Origin: Yoonia sp. R2331 | GTDB taxonomy: Bacteria; Pseudomonadota; Alphaproteobacteria; Rhodobacterales; Rhodobacteraceae | Assembly (NCBI RefSeq): GCF_041103235.1 | Contig: NZ_JBGCUN010000001.1 | Span: forward strand, 1-64,000 | Reading direction: 5' to 3' | DNA: 64,000 nucleotides | In this document: positions 26,461 through 37,000 of the stretch, one piece after another | Numbering within the stretch: the first letter of the stretch is position 1 | Layout of the letters: each line of letters starts with the position of its first letter | The notes under the pieces: generated by a model | The model's input: only the letters and a program-made list of their open reading frames with translations | Told to the model about the DNA's origin: nothing | The model's database searches: none | Position numbers and translations under genes: made by a program

Positions 26461-27741
26461 TCAGAGCCTCCCGCTCACCTCGACCCCATCCACCCAGGTC
26501 CCCAGAACCTTGCCCTGCAACCGCGCACCGTCAAAGGGGGTGTTCTTGGATTTCGACTGCAGTGTTGCACGATCCAGCACAAAAGGCGCATCAGGATCAA
26601 ACAGCACCAGATCCGCCGGACACCCGATCCGCAGCCGCCCCGCCGCCAGCCCCAGCCGCCGCGCGGGGTTCAGCGCCATCGCCCGGAAGAGCTGTGGCAG
26701 GGTCAGGTGCCCTTCGTGGTACAACCGCAACGCCGCCGGCAGCAGTGTCTCAAGGCCGACCGCCCCGCTTGCGGCCTCTTCAAACGGCAACCGCTTGCTT
26801 TCTTCGTCCTGCGGTGTGTGCATCGAACTGATGATGTCAATCAGCCCATCCGCCACCGCCTGCACCATCGCCAACCGGTCATCTTCAGACCGCAATGGCG
26901 GTTTAAGCTTAAAGAACGTCCGGTAGTCCGCCACGTCCAATTCGTTAAGCGTCAGATGATGCACGCCAATGCCTGCAGTAATATCCAGCCCGTTGCGCTT
27001 GGCGCGTTCCAGCGCGGGCAGGGCGCGGGCTGTGGTGATCTGATCGGCGTGATACTTCGCCCCTGTCATCTCAAGCAGACCAATGTCGCGGTCCAGCGCC
27101 ATGCGCTCGGCCATCGGTGACACACCGGGCAACCCGCGCAGGCTGGCGAACTTGCCGCTGGTCACCGCAGCACCTTCGCTTAGCCCCGGTTCCTGCACAT
27201 GGGCAATCACCAGCGCGTCCAGCGAACGGGCATAGGTCAGCGCGCGCGAAAAAACCTTGGTGTCCGCCACCACCCGGTCGCAATCGGTGAACGCCACCGC
27301 GCCCGCGTCCTGCAAAAACCCGATCTCGGTCATCTCGCGCCCCGCGCGCCCCTTGGTCAGGGCCGCCATCGGCAGAACATGCACCGGCGCGTCTTCCTGT
27401 GCGCGGCGTTCCACGAACTCCAGCGTCTCGGGCGTGTCAATTGCAGGCAGCGTATCGGGCCGCGTGACGATCGTCGTCACACCCCCTGCCGCCGCCGCGC
27501 GGCCTGCACTGCGAAAGCTTTCCTTGTGCCGCTCACCGGGCTCGCTGACCTTGACGCCAATGTCGACAATCCCAGGGGCCAGACACATACCGCCACATTC
27601 AATGACCTGCGCCCCTTTGACCTTTGGTGTGTCCTCATAAACCCCCGTAATCACCCCGTCCTCAACCAGCAACGCCCCAAGGCTATCGGTCAAGGCCACC
27701 GGCTGGATCAAACGGGCATTGGTGAACAGGGTTTTTGTCAT
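26461..27741 (-). CDS. dihydroorotase-like protein, probably noncatalytic (PyrC')
   Basis: 426 residues, clearly of the class I dihydroorotase fold: APGIVDIGVKVSEPGERHKE, AGGVTTIVTRPDT, GVHHLTLNELDV, KPPLRSEDDR and AASGAVGLETLLP. However, the metal-binding HxH normally at PGxIDxHVHxxEPG is replaced by GVK, and the usual TDHAPH is SMHTPQ, losing the metal/catalytic Asp. This pattern matches the inactive PyrC' partner that stabilises class A aspartate transcarbamoylase in pseudomonads. PyrB is encoded nearby (30109-31068). If so, a working dihydroorotase must lie elsewhere. Coupled to plsY. Confidence 0.88.
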   Translation of the reverse strand: MTKTLFTNARLIQPVALTDSLGALLVEDGVITGVYEDTPKVKGAQVIECGGMCLAPGIVDIGVKVSEPGERHKESFRSAGRAAAAGGVTTIVTRPDTLPAIDTPETLEFVERRAQEDAPVHVLPMAALTKGRAGREMTEIGFLQDAGAVAFTDCDRVVADTKVFSRALTYARSLDALVIAHVQEPGLSEGAAVTSGKFASLRGLPGVSPMAERMALDRDIGLLEMTGAKYHADQITTARALPALERAKRNGLDITAGIGVHHLTLNELDVADYRTFFKLKPPLRSEDDRLAMVQAVADGLIDIISSMHTPQDEESKRLPFEEAASGAVGLETLLPAALRLYHEGHLTLPQLFRAMALNPARRLGLAAGRLRIGCPADLVLFDPDAPFVLDRATLQSKSKNTPFDGARLQGKVLGTWVDGVEVSGRL

Positions 27742-27814
27742 GTGCGGCTCTTCTCAGCAGTTCCGCACGGTGTATGGACCACAGCGCACAGGGTCAATCA
27801 CCCTGCGTTTTGCG

Positions 27815-28987
27815 CTACCACATCATCGCAACCGTATCGCCTGCTGCCCAGTTGTAATACAGCCTGATCCGCAGCTTGTAGCTGCGCCCTTTGATCAACC
27901 GGACCGTGAACCGCGCATTGCGGTCAAAGCCGCTGTCGTCGTCGCCTTTTTGATAAACCGGTGTGCCGTCGATATCCTCAAACAAGACCATCACTGTGTC
28001 CGACCGCCCAAAGGTGGAAAAGGTATAGTCGCGCGAATGTTCCGGGATCACCGCGAAATTGGCCTGTTCCCCTGCCATCAGCGACAAGCGTTGCGATTCA
28101 AACGGCTTCATTTGCCGCATCCCACCCTCTCGGGCCATCGGCGGATAGAACCGTTGCACGACCTCCTTGTCCTTGTCCGATAATCCCAGGGCCGGGTTCA
28201 ACCCGCCCCGGAATTGCGTTGGCTGGTCTATCAAACCGGCGGCAAAGGCATAATGCATCACCGAATCCGGGTTCCAATTGCTGCCATCCACCGATGACGG
28301 GTCCAGCGTGTTCAGAATGTTGTTGTCGGTCTTCGCCTCATCCCAGGGCGGGTTCTGGGTGCGGGCGAAATAGTCGTAAACCGCCTGCCGGTTCCAGATA
28401 ATGCCCGCATTCGGGTTCTGGTGTTCGTGCTTGAAGCCCAACGCATGGCCGATCTCGTGGATCGCGGTATCCAACCCGTTGGACCCGCTCTGCGTCAGGT
28501 CCCAGCCAAAGTTCATCGTGCGCTCGGCCTGACCGATGCGCAGGGCGACAGTCCCGACATAGGACCAGGACCCGACGTTGCGCTGAAACCCGATCCGCAA
28601 CTCGGCATCAGCGATGTCGCTGACCTCTTCGAACGTCAGCCCGATGCCCACGTCCTTCCAGACGTCAAAGGCCTCTCGGACGACATCCTGCTGTGCGCGG
28701 GGACCGCCGAACAACCCGTCATCAAACATGAAGTATTTGATGTTTGTGCCATTCACCCATTTGTCCCCGGTGGCCAAAATGGCGTTTTCTCGATCCGGCG
28801 AGATGCCGTCTTCAAAATCCCGCTTTGGCAATTCCGGCAACGCACAGAAATGCCCGATGTCATCGTTGTCGCCGTGCTGATGGTCATGCCGATAGGTTGT
28901 TACGGCGTCTGACAGCCGATCCTCTAATTCTTCAATACGGTCTTCCAACTCCGCGATGCGGGTTGTCTGGGTAGGTCGCGCGGCCAT
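27815..28987 (-). CDS. astacin-like (M12A) zinc metallopeptidase
   Basis: 390 residues from the ATG at 28987, which has a strong AAGGAG site 7 bp away; an upstream ATG at 29017 is less likely. The catalytic site HEIGHALGFKHEH (residues 177-189) fits the astacin HExxHxxGFxHE consensus, and the Met-turn is DSVMHYAF. Residues 10-30 form a short heptad-like coiled coil (RIAELEDRIEELEDRL). The C-terminal ~100 residues (after AREGGMRQ) look like a beta-rich PPC-type domain. No signal peptide, so any secretion would be by another route, for example type I. It sits between pyrC' and the pyrB pair, genes often adjacent in relatives, which suggests insertion. Confidence 0.88.
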   Translation of the reverse strand: MAARPTQTTRIAELEDRIEELEDRLSDAVTTYRHDHQHGDNDDIGHFCALPELPKRDFEDGISPDRENAILATGDKWVNGTNIKYFMFDDGLFGGPRAQQDVVREAFDVWKDVGIGLTFEEVSDIADAELRIGFQRNVGSWSYVGTVALRIGQAERTMNFGWDLTQSGSNGLDTAIHEIGHALGFKHEHQNPNAGIIWNRQAVYDYFARTQNPPWDEAKTDNNILNTLDPSSVDGSNWNPDSVMHYAFAAGLIDQPTQFRGGLNPALGLSDKDKEVVQRFYPPMAREGGMRQMKPFESQRLSLMAGEQANFAVIPEHSRDYTFSTFGRSDTVMVLFEDIDGTPVYQKGDDDSGFDRNARFTVRLIKGRSYKLRIRLYYNWAAGDTVAMMW

Positions 28988-29017
28988 GGCGGGACTCCTT
29001 TTAATCATTGTCTTCAA

Positions 29018-29587
29018 ATGTGGGGGGCGCGATGAAATATATGCGGCCCGGTCGCTTCAATAGGAAAAGTGTAACATAATACGGCGCTCCGGTCATCCGG
29101 GCCGTTTGTCCCGCCCAATGACCCACGCGAGTTCCAACGCTGCGAAAAAGATAAAATTGAGCGAAACTCAAAGACTAAGAAAGCGTTAAAAGACGGCGGT
29201 GGATCAGGCCGAAATGATGCAACTTTGACCGCTGGACTTGGCGCGAAATGGAAATCGGTCGTCAGCAGGGGGGCCGTGATTGAAAATGTTGGGCACGGCA
29301 CGGGAAAACCGGACACTGGACTGCCGTGGCACAGCAGCCCTTCACCATTGTCAAGCCAATAGACCCATTTCCATTCGCGGACGTACTTTTGCGATCCGGA
29401 TTTTTCAACCATCGCCTGCGACAGGTTCCAGCGACGGGATTGCGGAAATCTGCAAAGGCTGACCCAATCCCACATCTTGTGGTCGTGACGGGACCGTCTG
29501 GGTTAACCGAAATTCAGACGGGCGGCTGCATGGTCTGTGTATGGGATGTGCATGGTTTGTGCATCACCCGGAACGGGACGCACGGTG
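29018..29587. other. 570-bp region between the metallopeptidase and the pyrB-linked gene
   Basis: No credible gene. A 153-codon minus frame (29014-29475) has no domain, poor start context and a composition unlike its neighbours. The region holds the 11-bp-period array at 29525-29568. It may be the remains of an insertion between pyrB and pyrC'. Confidence 0.45.
29525..29568 (+). repeat. four-unit 11-bp array (TGTGCAT-N4), copy 1
   Basis: The units are GCTGCATGGTC, TGTGTATGGGA, TGTGCATGGTT and TGTGCATCACC, back to back at exactly 11-bp spacing, one helical turn each. The minus strand of 54351-54394 carries an equivalent four-unit array in the same unit order. This is probably a cooperative protein-binding site. 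No gene starts just downstream in this orientation. Confidence 0.65.
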
Positions 29588-30112
29588 CTATCCGCCGACC
29601 CACACCATCAGACCCACCAGCAGCATCATCACCACAAGTGCGACCATCGCGACCATGCCACCGATCCGGGCGTCTGACTTGGCGGGCTTGCCGGCAATGG
29701 GTTCGATAACTCCCTGAGAAGACAGGCTTTCCAGCGGCGGTGCGACGGACAGTTGCGCCTTGTCGCCCAGCGTCGTGACGTGTTTCACACCGGCACCAAG
29801 GGACAGTACGGTGGTCTCTCCGCCCGCGGCCCGGCTCATCATCAGCACTACGATGCCTTCCAACCCTTGCAGCATCGCCAGATCAGCCGCATCGGGCGTG
29901 ATGTCATAGCCATGCTGCAGAAAGTCGGTTAGGGTCATGTCACCCAGGGCTTGGGTGTCGAAAACGTCAATGAAATCAGCGTCTAAGCCTGTCACGCCAA
30001 AGGTGTCGGTCAGCGCATCCGCGTCCTTATCCACCAGCCCCGGCGGCACCGGGCCAGTGACCGCGAAAACACGGATTTGCCCGTGGTCGGTGGCGGGGAT
30101 TGTCAGGCTCAT
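29588..30112 (-). CDS. hypothetical protein with C-terminal membrane anchor, coupled to pyrB
   Basis: 174 residues. The body is soluble ([17 protein letters not shown]...) and the last ~25 residues ([20 protein letters not shown]) form a single tail anchor. The ATG overlaps the pyrB stop by 4 bp (ATGA), so it is translated with pyrB. No known domain; function unknown. Confidence 0.8.
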   Translation of the reverse strand: MSLTIPATDHGQIRVFAVTGPVPPGLVDKDADALTDTFGVTGLDADFIDVFDTQALGDMTLTDFLQHGYDITPDAADLAMLQGLEGIVVLMMSRAAGGETTVLSLGAGVKHVTTLGDKAQLSVAPPLESLSSQGVIEPIAGKPAKSDARIGGMVAMVALVVMMLLVGLMVWVGG

Positions 30113-31068
30113 GCCATCACGCCCTGCGCTGATTTTCTGTTTTCTTTCAAGTTTCTAGCCAGCAAATCCATCGCCGCCATCCTAACCGCGACACCCATTT
30201 CAACCTGTGTCTGAATGACGCTGCGGTTAATGTCATCGGCAATGGTGCCATCAATTTCAACACCTCGGTTCATCGGGCCGGGGTGCATCACGATGGCGTC
30301 GGATTTTGCATGGGAAAGCTTCGTAAAATCAAGGCCATAGCGGTGAAAATACTCGCGCTCGGATGGAATGAACCCACCATCCATCCGCTCTTTCTGAAGG
30401 CGCAGCATCATCACCACGTCCACGTCTTTCAGGCCTTCTTCCATATTGTCAAAGACCTCAACCCCGAACTCTGAAATGCCGCTTGGCATCAGGGTTGGCG
30501 GCCCGATCAACCGCACCCGATTTTCCATCTTGCCCAATAGCATGATGTTGGATCGCGCAACGCGGGAATGGGAAATATCCCCACAAATTGCTATACTTAG
30601 CCGATGCAGGCGGCCCTTGGCGCGGCGGATTGTAAGCGCGTCCAGCAGTGCTTGGGTCGGGTGTTCGTGCCGCCCGTCTCCTGCGTTCAACACCGCGCCA
30701 TTGACCTTTTGCGCCAACAAATCAACGGCCCCCGAATGCGGATGCCGCACCACCAACAAATCAGGGTGCATTGCATTCAGGGTCAACGCCGTATCAATCA
30801 GCGTTTCACCCTTTTTGATCGAACTGGCCTGCATTGCCATGTTCATTACGTCAGCACCCAGTTTCTTGCCCGCCAACTCAAAGCTCGCCTGCGTCCGGGT
30901 CGAGTTTTCAAAGAACATATTGATCTGCGTCAGCCCGGCAAGCACGTCCTTGTGGCTGCGGCCCGCGCGATTGTGGTCGGCATATTGATCAGCAAGATCA
31001 AGCAGTTCGGTGATTTCATCCGGGGCGAGGTGTTCGATACCAAGCAGGTGGCGGGCGCGAAAGGACAT
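30109..31068 (-). CDS. pyrB: aspartate carbamoyltransferase catalytic subunit
   Basis: 319 residues from the ATG at 31068 ([14 protein letters not shown]), with AGAGG 8 bp upstream; a frame starting at 31122 adds an unlikely leader. It joins carbamoyl phosphate and aspartate in pyrimidine synthesis. Active-site stretches are [33 protein letters not shown] and [12 protein letters not shown]. No pyrI regulatory gene is adjacent. The nearby PyrC' lacks metal ligands, pointing to a class A (PyrB-PyrC') enzyme. Confidence 0.95.
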   Translation of the reverse strand: MSFRARHLLGIEHLAPDEITELLDLADQYADHNRAGRSHKDVLAGLTQINMFFENSTRTQASFELAGKKLGADVMNMAMQASSIKKGETLIDTALTLNAMHPDLLVVRHPHSGAVDLLAQKVNGAVLNAGDGRHEHPTQALLDALTIRRAKGRLHRLSIAICGDISHSRVARSNIMLLGKMENRVRLIGPPTLMPSGISEFGVEVFDNMEEGLKDVDVVMMLRLQKERMDGGFIPSEREYFHRYGLDFTKLSHAKSDAIVMHPGPMNRGVEIDGTIADDINRSVIQTQVEMGVAVRMAAMDLLARNLKENRKSAQGVMA

Positions 31069-31187
31069 GGGCGGCCTCTTGTGATTTCCCCGCCTTATAA
31101 GAGAGCCCGCAAAGCGCGGCAATGGCGCGTCCTGCGGCGGTTTTGCAAGGGGCTGCCATTTGCCTCAGAGGCTGGGTAAGTTGGCGC

Positions 31188-31979
31188 ATGGAATCGGCAA
31201 ATACATATTGGGCAGACCGTGCCTTGCTGGAATGGTACATCGATCTGGGCGCTGATGAGGCGCTGGAAGAGACGCCAATTGACCGCTATGCCCTGAATGT
31301 TCCACTCGAAAAGCCCGTCCAACCCGTTGAAAAAAATCCGGAAATTTCGGCACCTGTGGTGCAGGCCGAACCCGACGCTGTGGCCGTCGCAACTGCCGCT
31401 GCCGAAGCCGCGCAAGACCTTGGGCAGTTGGCGCAAGTGATGCAGGACTTTGACCTTTGCGAACTCAAGCGCGGGGCCAAGTCCTTTGTCTTCTGCGATG
31501 GCCAACCCGGTGCGCGGGTCATGGTCGTAGGCGAGGCACCGGGCCGTCAGGAAGACATCGCGGGCAAACCCTTTGTTGGACAGGCCGGGCAATTGCTTGA
31601 CAAGATGCTGGCCGCCATTGGGCTGGATCGCGCTGCCCAAAACCTCACCGATGCCGTCTACATCACCAACGTCATGCCCTGGCGGCCGCCGTCGAATGCA
31701 ACGCCCAGCCCTGAGGAAATCGCGATGATGTTGCCGTTTTTGCAGCGCCACATCACGCTGGCGAACCCCGATGTGCTTGTTTTGATGGGAAATACGCCAT
31801 GTCAGGCCCTTTTGGGCCGTGCCGGGATTACTCGTATCCGCGGCACTTGGGCAGAGGCCGTGGGCCGCCCCGCATTGCCCATGTTCCACCCCGCCTACCT
31901 GCTGCGCCAAACCGCCGCCAAGCGAGAGGCTTGGGCCGATCTGCTCACGCTCAAGGCGCGGCTAAAGGATGCCACATGA
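31188..31979 (+). CDS. uracil-DNA glycosylase family 4-like, iron-sulfur ligands lost
   Basis: 263 residues from the ATG at 31188. It excises uracil from DNA. Family 4/5 motifs are clear: GEAPGRQED (115-123), KPFVGQAGQLLDKML, YITNVMPWRPPSN and MFHPAYLLR. The four [4Fe-4S] cysteines of thermophilic family-4 enzymes are mostly missing: Phe88 in place of the first, Cys91 kept, Trp165 and Met181 in place of the other two. So the protein is probably cluster-free. The N-terminal ~80 residues are low-complexity, Ala/Glu/Pro rich. Its stop overlaps the moaB ATG by 4 bp. Confidence 0.9.
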   Translation: MESANTYWADRALLEWYIDLGADEALEETPIDRYALNVPLEKPVQPVEKNPEISAPVVQAEPDAVAVATAAAEAAQDLGQLAQVMQDFDLCELKRGAKSFVFCDGQPGARVMVVGEAPGRQEDIAGKPFVGQAGQLLDKMLAAIGLDRAAQNLTDAVYITNVMPWRPPSNATPSPEEIAMMLPFLQRHITLANPDVLVLMGNTPCQALLGRAGITRIRGTWAEAVGRPALPMFHPAYLLRQTAAKREAWADLLTLKARLKDAT

Positions 31980-32518
31980 CCCAAATTGATGAAGCCCGCC
32001 AATTTGTTGCTGTGCGGATTGCCGTTCTGACCGTCAGCGACACGCGCACGGCGGAAGATGATCGGTCAGGCGACGTGTTGGTGGATCGGTTGACCGGCGC
32101 GGGCCATTCCCTTGCGGCGCGGCACATTCTGCCCGATGACCGGGATCAAATCGCAGAGCAATTGCGGCTCTGGTGTCAGAACCCTGACATTGACGTGGTG
32201 ATCAGCACTGGCGGCACCGGCCTGACCGGACGTGATGTCACGGTCGAGGCGCATCGCGACGTCTACGAGAAAGAGATCGACGCCTTTGGCACGGTTTTCA
32301 CCCATGTGAGCATGGCAAAAATCGGCACCAGTGCTGTACAAAGCCGTGCGACAGGTGGCGTCGCACATGGCACATATCTGTTTGCGCTGCCCGGATCGCC
32401 TGGGGCCTGCAAGGATGCTTGGGATGAGATTTTGGGCAAACAGCTCGATTTTCGGCACCGGCCCTGCAATTTCGTCGAAATCATGCCGCGACTGGACGAA
32501 CACTTGCGACGGAAATGA
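31976..32518 (+). CDS. moaB: molybdenum cofactor biosynthesis protein MoaB
   Basis: 180 residues. MoaB/MogA-fold protein that adenylylates molybdopterin. Marks are IAVLTVSDTRTAEDDRSGD, VVISTGGTGLTGRDVTVEA and LFALPGSPGACKDAWDEIL. Translationally coupled to the UDG gene (ATGA overlap). Other moa genes are not in the window. Confidence 0.93.
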   Translation: MTQIDEARQFVAVRIAVLTVSDTRTAEDDRSGDVLVDRLTGAGHSLAARHILPDDRDQIAEQLRLWCQNPDIDVVISTGGTGLTGRDVTVEAHRDVYEKEIDAFGTVFTHVSMAKIGTSAVQSRATGGVAHGTYLFALPGSPGACKDAWDEILGKQLDFRHRPCNFVEIMPRLDEHLRRK

Positions 32519-32603
32519 CGTGTCATCACGTTTGATCCTTGGGCTGCTGGTCAGCGGTCCATAATGCGCTACCGTTTATGGCGGACGAAAAAGGTGGCTC
32601 GGC

Positions 32604-34058
32604 ATGCGATTTCTACGGCGATCATTGATTGGGATATTTCTTCTGGCGGTCACGCTGGGCCTGATGGCGCTTGCGGCGAACACCGTGCGCGGCGCGGTCG
32701 AGGCGCGGATGAACGCAGAGCCACGCAGTTTTCCGCAGCGTGAGCGGGTCTTTGCAGTCAACGTCGTAACATTGACCCCACAAACCCTGACGCCCGAATT
32801 GACCGTTTTTGGCGAATTGCGCAGCACCCGGACGCTGGATTTGCGAATGCCTGTAGGCGGTACGGTACTGCAGGCGGCAGACAGCTTTGTGGAAGGCGGC
32901 GATGTAGCGCAGGGCGATTTGCTGATCGCGATTGACCCGACAACAGCCAAAGCCGCTCGGGATCGCACCGCGGCGGATTTGCAGGACGCCGAGGCCGAGC
33001 TGCGCGATGCAGAACGTGGCTTGCTTTTGGCGCAGGATGAACAACAGGCCGCAGAAGAGCAGGCAGCGCTGCGCAAGACGGCGCTGACCCGTGCGCGTGA
33101 TCTGCAATCCCGCGGCGTCGGCACCGCGGCGGCGGTCGAGACCGCCGAACTTGCGGCCTCTTCGGCCGATGCCGCGGTTCTGGCGCGACGACAATCGCTT
33201 GCCAGCGCCGAAGCGCGCGTTGACCAGTCAACCACGCGTCTGGCCCGCGTGCGTATTGATTTGGCTGAGGCGGAGCGCACGTTGAATGACACAGAAATGT
33301 TTGCGGTTTTCGACGGCATGTTGTCAGAGGTGGCCGTGGCCCTTGGTGGCCGTGTTACGGCCAATGAACGCGTGGCGACCTTGGTTGATCCTGACCAGCT
33401 AGAGGTCGCGTTCCGGGTTTCCACCTCGCAATACGCGCGGCTTTTGCAGGATGGCCGCTTGCCGAACCTGCCAGTGTCGGTCCGTCTGGATGTCTCTGGC
33501 GTTGATCTGGTGGCCGAGGGGCGGATCAGTCGCGAAGGCGCAGCCGTCGCCAGTGGGCAGACCGGGCGACTGATCTTTGCCCAGCTTGACGCGGCCCCCG
33601 GCTTTCGCCCCGGTGATTTTGTGACCGTCAGCGTGGCCGAACCGCCGTTGGACAATGTCGCCCTTGTGCCCGCGACCGCCGTGGCGGCGGATGAAACCGT
33701 TCTGGTGGTGTCGGACGACAACAGGCTTGAAAGCCGCGAGGTCACACTGCTGCGGCGGCAAAAGGATGATGTGATTATCCGGGTTGGTCCGCTTGCCGGG
33801 CAACAGATCGTGGCCGAACGCTCGCCACTTTTGGGGGCCGGGATCGGCGTGCGTCCGATTGACCCTGATGCGGCGAATGCGCCACCTGCCGAACCGGAAA
33901 CCGTGGCGCTTGATGCAGAACGACGCGCCAAACTGGTGGCCTTTGTCGAAGAAAGCAGCATGCCCGCAGAGGCCAAGGCACGGGTGATGGCGCAACTTGA
34001 GCAAGATGAAGTGCCGGCAGACGTCGTGAGCCGCCTTGAAAGCCGGATGGGCAGCTGA
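32604..34058 (+). CDS. efflux RND transporter periplasmic adaptor subunit
   Basis: 484 residues, HlyD/AcrA type. One N-terminal membrane-anchor helix (GIFLLAVTLGLMALAANTV) is followed by a lipoyl half (VEGGDVAQGDLLIAIDP), a long alpha-helical hairpin at about residues 110-215 (DLQDAEAELRDAERGLLLAQ onward), the second lipoyl half and beta-barrel, and a C-terminal acidic tail (VMAQLEQDEVPADVVSRLES). It links the inner-membrane pump encoded next (1-bp overlap) to an outer-membrane channel, which is not encoded here. AAGGTGG ribosome-binding site. Confidence 0.93.
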   Translation: MRFLRRSLIGIFLLAVTLGLMALAANTVRGAVEARMNAEPRSFPQRERVFAVNVVTLTPQTLTPELTVFGELRSTRTLDLRMPVGGTVLQAADSFVEGGDVAQGDLLIAIDPTTAKAARDRTAADLQDAEAELRDAERGLLLAQDEQQAAEEQAALRKTALTRARDLQSRGVGTAAAVETAELAASSADAAVLARRQSLASAEARVDQSTTRLARVRIDLAEAERTLNDTEMFAVFDGMLSEVAVALGGRVTANERVATLVDPDQLEVAFRVSTSQYARLLQDGRLPNLPVSVRLDVSGVDLVAEGRISREGAAVASGQTGRLIFAQLDAAPGFRPGDFVTVSVAEPPLDNVALVPATAVAADETVLVVSDDNRLESREVTLLRRQKDDVIIRVGPLAGQQIVAERSPLLGAGIGVRPIDPDAANAPPAEPETVALDAERRAKLVAFVEESSMPAEAKARVMAQLEQDEVPADVVSRLESRMGS

Positions 34059-37000
34059 TGGCATACCGCGAGGCGACATCAAGCAATCTGGGCAGCCTGC
34101 TGTCCTACTTCACGCGGCACAAGACCATCGCCAATCTGCTGCTCTTGCTCATGCTCGCAGCAGGGTTGATCGCCTTCCCCAACATGCGGGCGCAGTTCTT
34201 TCCCGATGTGGTGGTCGATGACGTCGATATCACCGTGCGGTGGGATGGCGCAGGCGCAGAAGCCGTCGATGAAGGCATTGTGCAAATTCTTGAGCCAGCG
34301 CTGCTGGCGGTCGACGGGGTCACCGCGTCCTATGCCCGTGCGACTGAGGGGCGCGCATCCCTGACGCTGGAGTTTGAACCCGGAACGGAGATTGAGACGG
34401 CCACAGAAGACGTGCAATTCGTGCTCGACAGTACCACGAACCTGCCAAGCGACGCCGAAGACCCTGAAATCCGGCGTGGTGGCTGGTCTGACCGGGTGAC
34501 AGATGTCGTCATTTCCGGACCGGTGAGTGTCGATCAACTTGCACGCTTTGCTGACGAACTGGTGGTCCGGCTTTTTGCAGCGGGCGTTACGCAGGCCAAC
34601 GTCCGTGGCGTTGCTGCCCCATCGACCGTGATCGAAGTGCCGTCGCTGAACCTGATCAAGCATGACATCACCATGGCCATGATTGCCGACCGCATCGCGG
34701 AAGAGGCGGTGGGCGACCCTGCGGGCGATGCCGGGGCTTCACGTGTCCGGACAGGTGTGGCCAAGCGCACGGCAGAGGATATCGCGGCCGTCGTGCTGCG
34801 CTCGAACCCTGACGGGTCCAGCCTGACGGTCGGCGATGTGGGCCGCGTTGTGGTCGAAGGTACGGACCGCAATCAGGCCTACTTTGTGGGCGATGACCCG
34901 GCTATTCAGGTGCGGGTCAACCGGTCATCCACCGGCGATGCAATCGGTCTTCAGGAACAGGTCGAAGAGGTTGCAGCAGAGATGTCGGCGACCCTGCCGC
35001 AGGGGGTCGAAATCCAACTGACCAATACGCTGGCCGAACAGATCACCGGACGTCTGAACATCCTGATGGACAACGGGTTGATGGGGCTTGGTCTGGTGCT
35101 CGGCCTGTTGTTCCTGTTCCTGAATGCCCGCACCGCGTTGTGGGTGGCGGCAGGTATCCCGGCGGCGATGCTTGCCGCGATTGCGCTGATGTATGTGTTC
35201 GGGATCACGATCAACATGATCTCTTTGTTCGCGCTGATCATCACGCTGGGGATCGTGGTGGACGACGCGATTGTTGTGGGTGAACACGCCGATTTCCGGG
35301 TCAGGCAATTGGGCGAAACACCCGTCGTGGCGGCAGAACGTGCAGCGGTGCGTATGTTTAGCCCGGTCTTTTCGGCCACATTGACCACCGTCATCGCCTT
35401 CTTTGGCCTCGTGATCATCGGGGGGCGGTTTGGTGACCTGATTGCAGATATACCGTTCACTGTGATCGTGGTGTTGGCCGCGTCACTGGTCGAGTGCTTT
35501 CTGATCTTACCGCACCACCTGGCTCATTCGATCCAGCGCGGCAATGATCGTCCGTGGTACGACTGGCCGTCCTACATTGTGAACAAGGGTTTTGATTGGG
35601 TCCGGGACAAGCTGTTCCGCCCCTTCATGGCAGGTGTGATCTGGGCGCGATATCCGGTTGTGGCAGGCGCGCTTCTGATCCTTGCCAGCCAAATGGCCCT
35701 GTTCATTCGGGGTGACGTGCAGTGGCGGTTCTTCAACGCGCCGGAACAAGGGCAAGTCACGGGCAACTTTGCGATGCTGCCTGCTGCCACACGCGACGAC
35801 ACCGTTGAAATGATGCGTGAAATGCAACGTGCTGCAACCGAACTCGGCGCGCAGTACGAAGAACGCTATGGTGCCAATCCCGTTGATTTCATGATCGCGC
35901 AGATCGGCGGCAACTCTGGCCGTGCGATTGCCGGATCTGACCAGAAAGACACCGATCAACTGGGTTCGATTTCAATCACTTTGATCGACGCTGACAGCCG
36001 TCCCTATTCGAGTTTCCAATTTGTCGGTGAACTGCAAGAGACCGTCCGCCAGCACCCGATGGCCGAAACCGTCAGTTTCCGGTCATGGGGCCGGGGGCCC
36101 GGTGGCGATAGTCTGGATATTCAGATGTTTGGTGCCGAACCAGAGCAGTTGAAGGCAGCAGCAGAGGCGCTCAAATCCGAGCTAGCGCAGTTTGGCGAGA
36201 TCAGCGGTCTGGAAGACAGCCTTGCATATGACAAAGAGGAATTGCTGTTAGACCTCACGCCGCAAGGTCAGGCGCTGGGGCTCAATATCGACGGGCTGGG
36301 TCGGGTTTTGCGCAATCGGCTGGGCGGGATCGAGGCTGCGACTTATCCCGTTGGGCCGCGATCTGCAGCGATCCGTGTGGAACTGCCACCCGGAGAGCTG
36401 TCGGCGGATTTCTTGGAACGCACCCTTATTCGCACCGATACCGGCGACTATGTGCCGCTGGGCGATGTGGTGACGGTCACCAGTCGCACCGGGTTCTCTG
36501 TCGTGCAGCGTGAAAATGGCATCCCGCTGATTTCTGTGACTGGCGACTTGGATGATGAAGACGCCGAACGCGCCAGCGACATTCAAAGCATCATCAATGA
36601 AACGATTCTGCCTGACATTCAGGAACGCTTTGGCGTGGACACACAGCTTTCGGGGCTAAGTGAGCAGGAAAGCCGGTTCCTGACCGACGCGCGCAACGGG
36701 CTGATCCTTGTGCTTTGTGGCATCTTCCTGTCGCTTGCCTGGATTTTTGGGTCGTGGACACGGCCTTTGGTCGTGATGGCGATCATTCCATTTGGCCTTA
36801 TCGGTACGATTTATGGCCATAACCTGTGGGGCATCCCGATGAGCATGTTCACCGTGGTGGGGCTGATCGGGATGACCGGGATTGTGATCAACGACAGCAT
36901 CGTCCTGGTCACAACAATCGACGAATACGCCAAGGAACGTGGGTTGGTACCTGCGATTATTGACGGGGCGTCGGACAGATTGCGCCCGGTCCTGCTGACC

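Noticed and set aside
29014-29475. 153-codon minus-strand frame
   Set aside because: No domain, weak start, composition unlike neighbours; kept as gene-free region.
29525-29568. CRISPR-like array
   Set aside because: Units are 11 bp without spacers and there are no cas genes.
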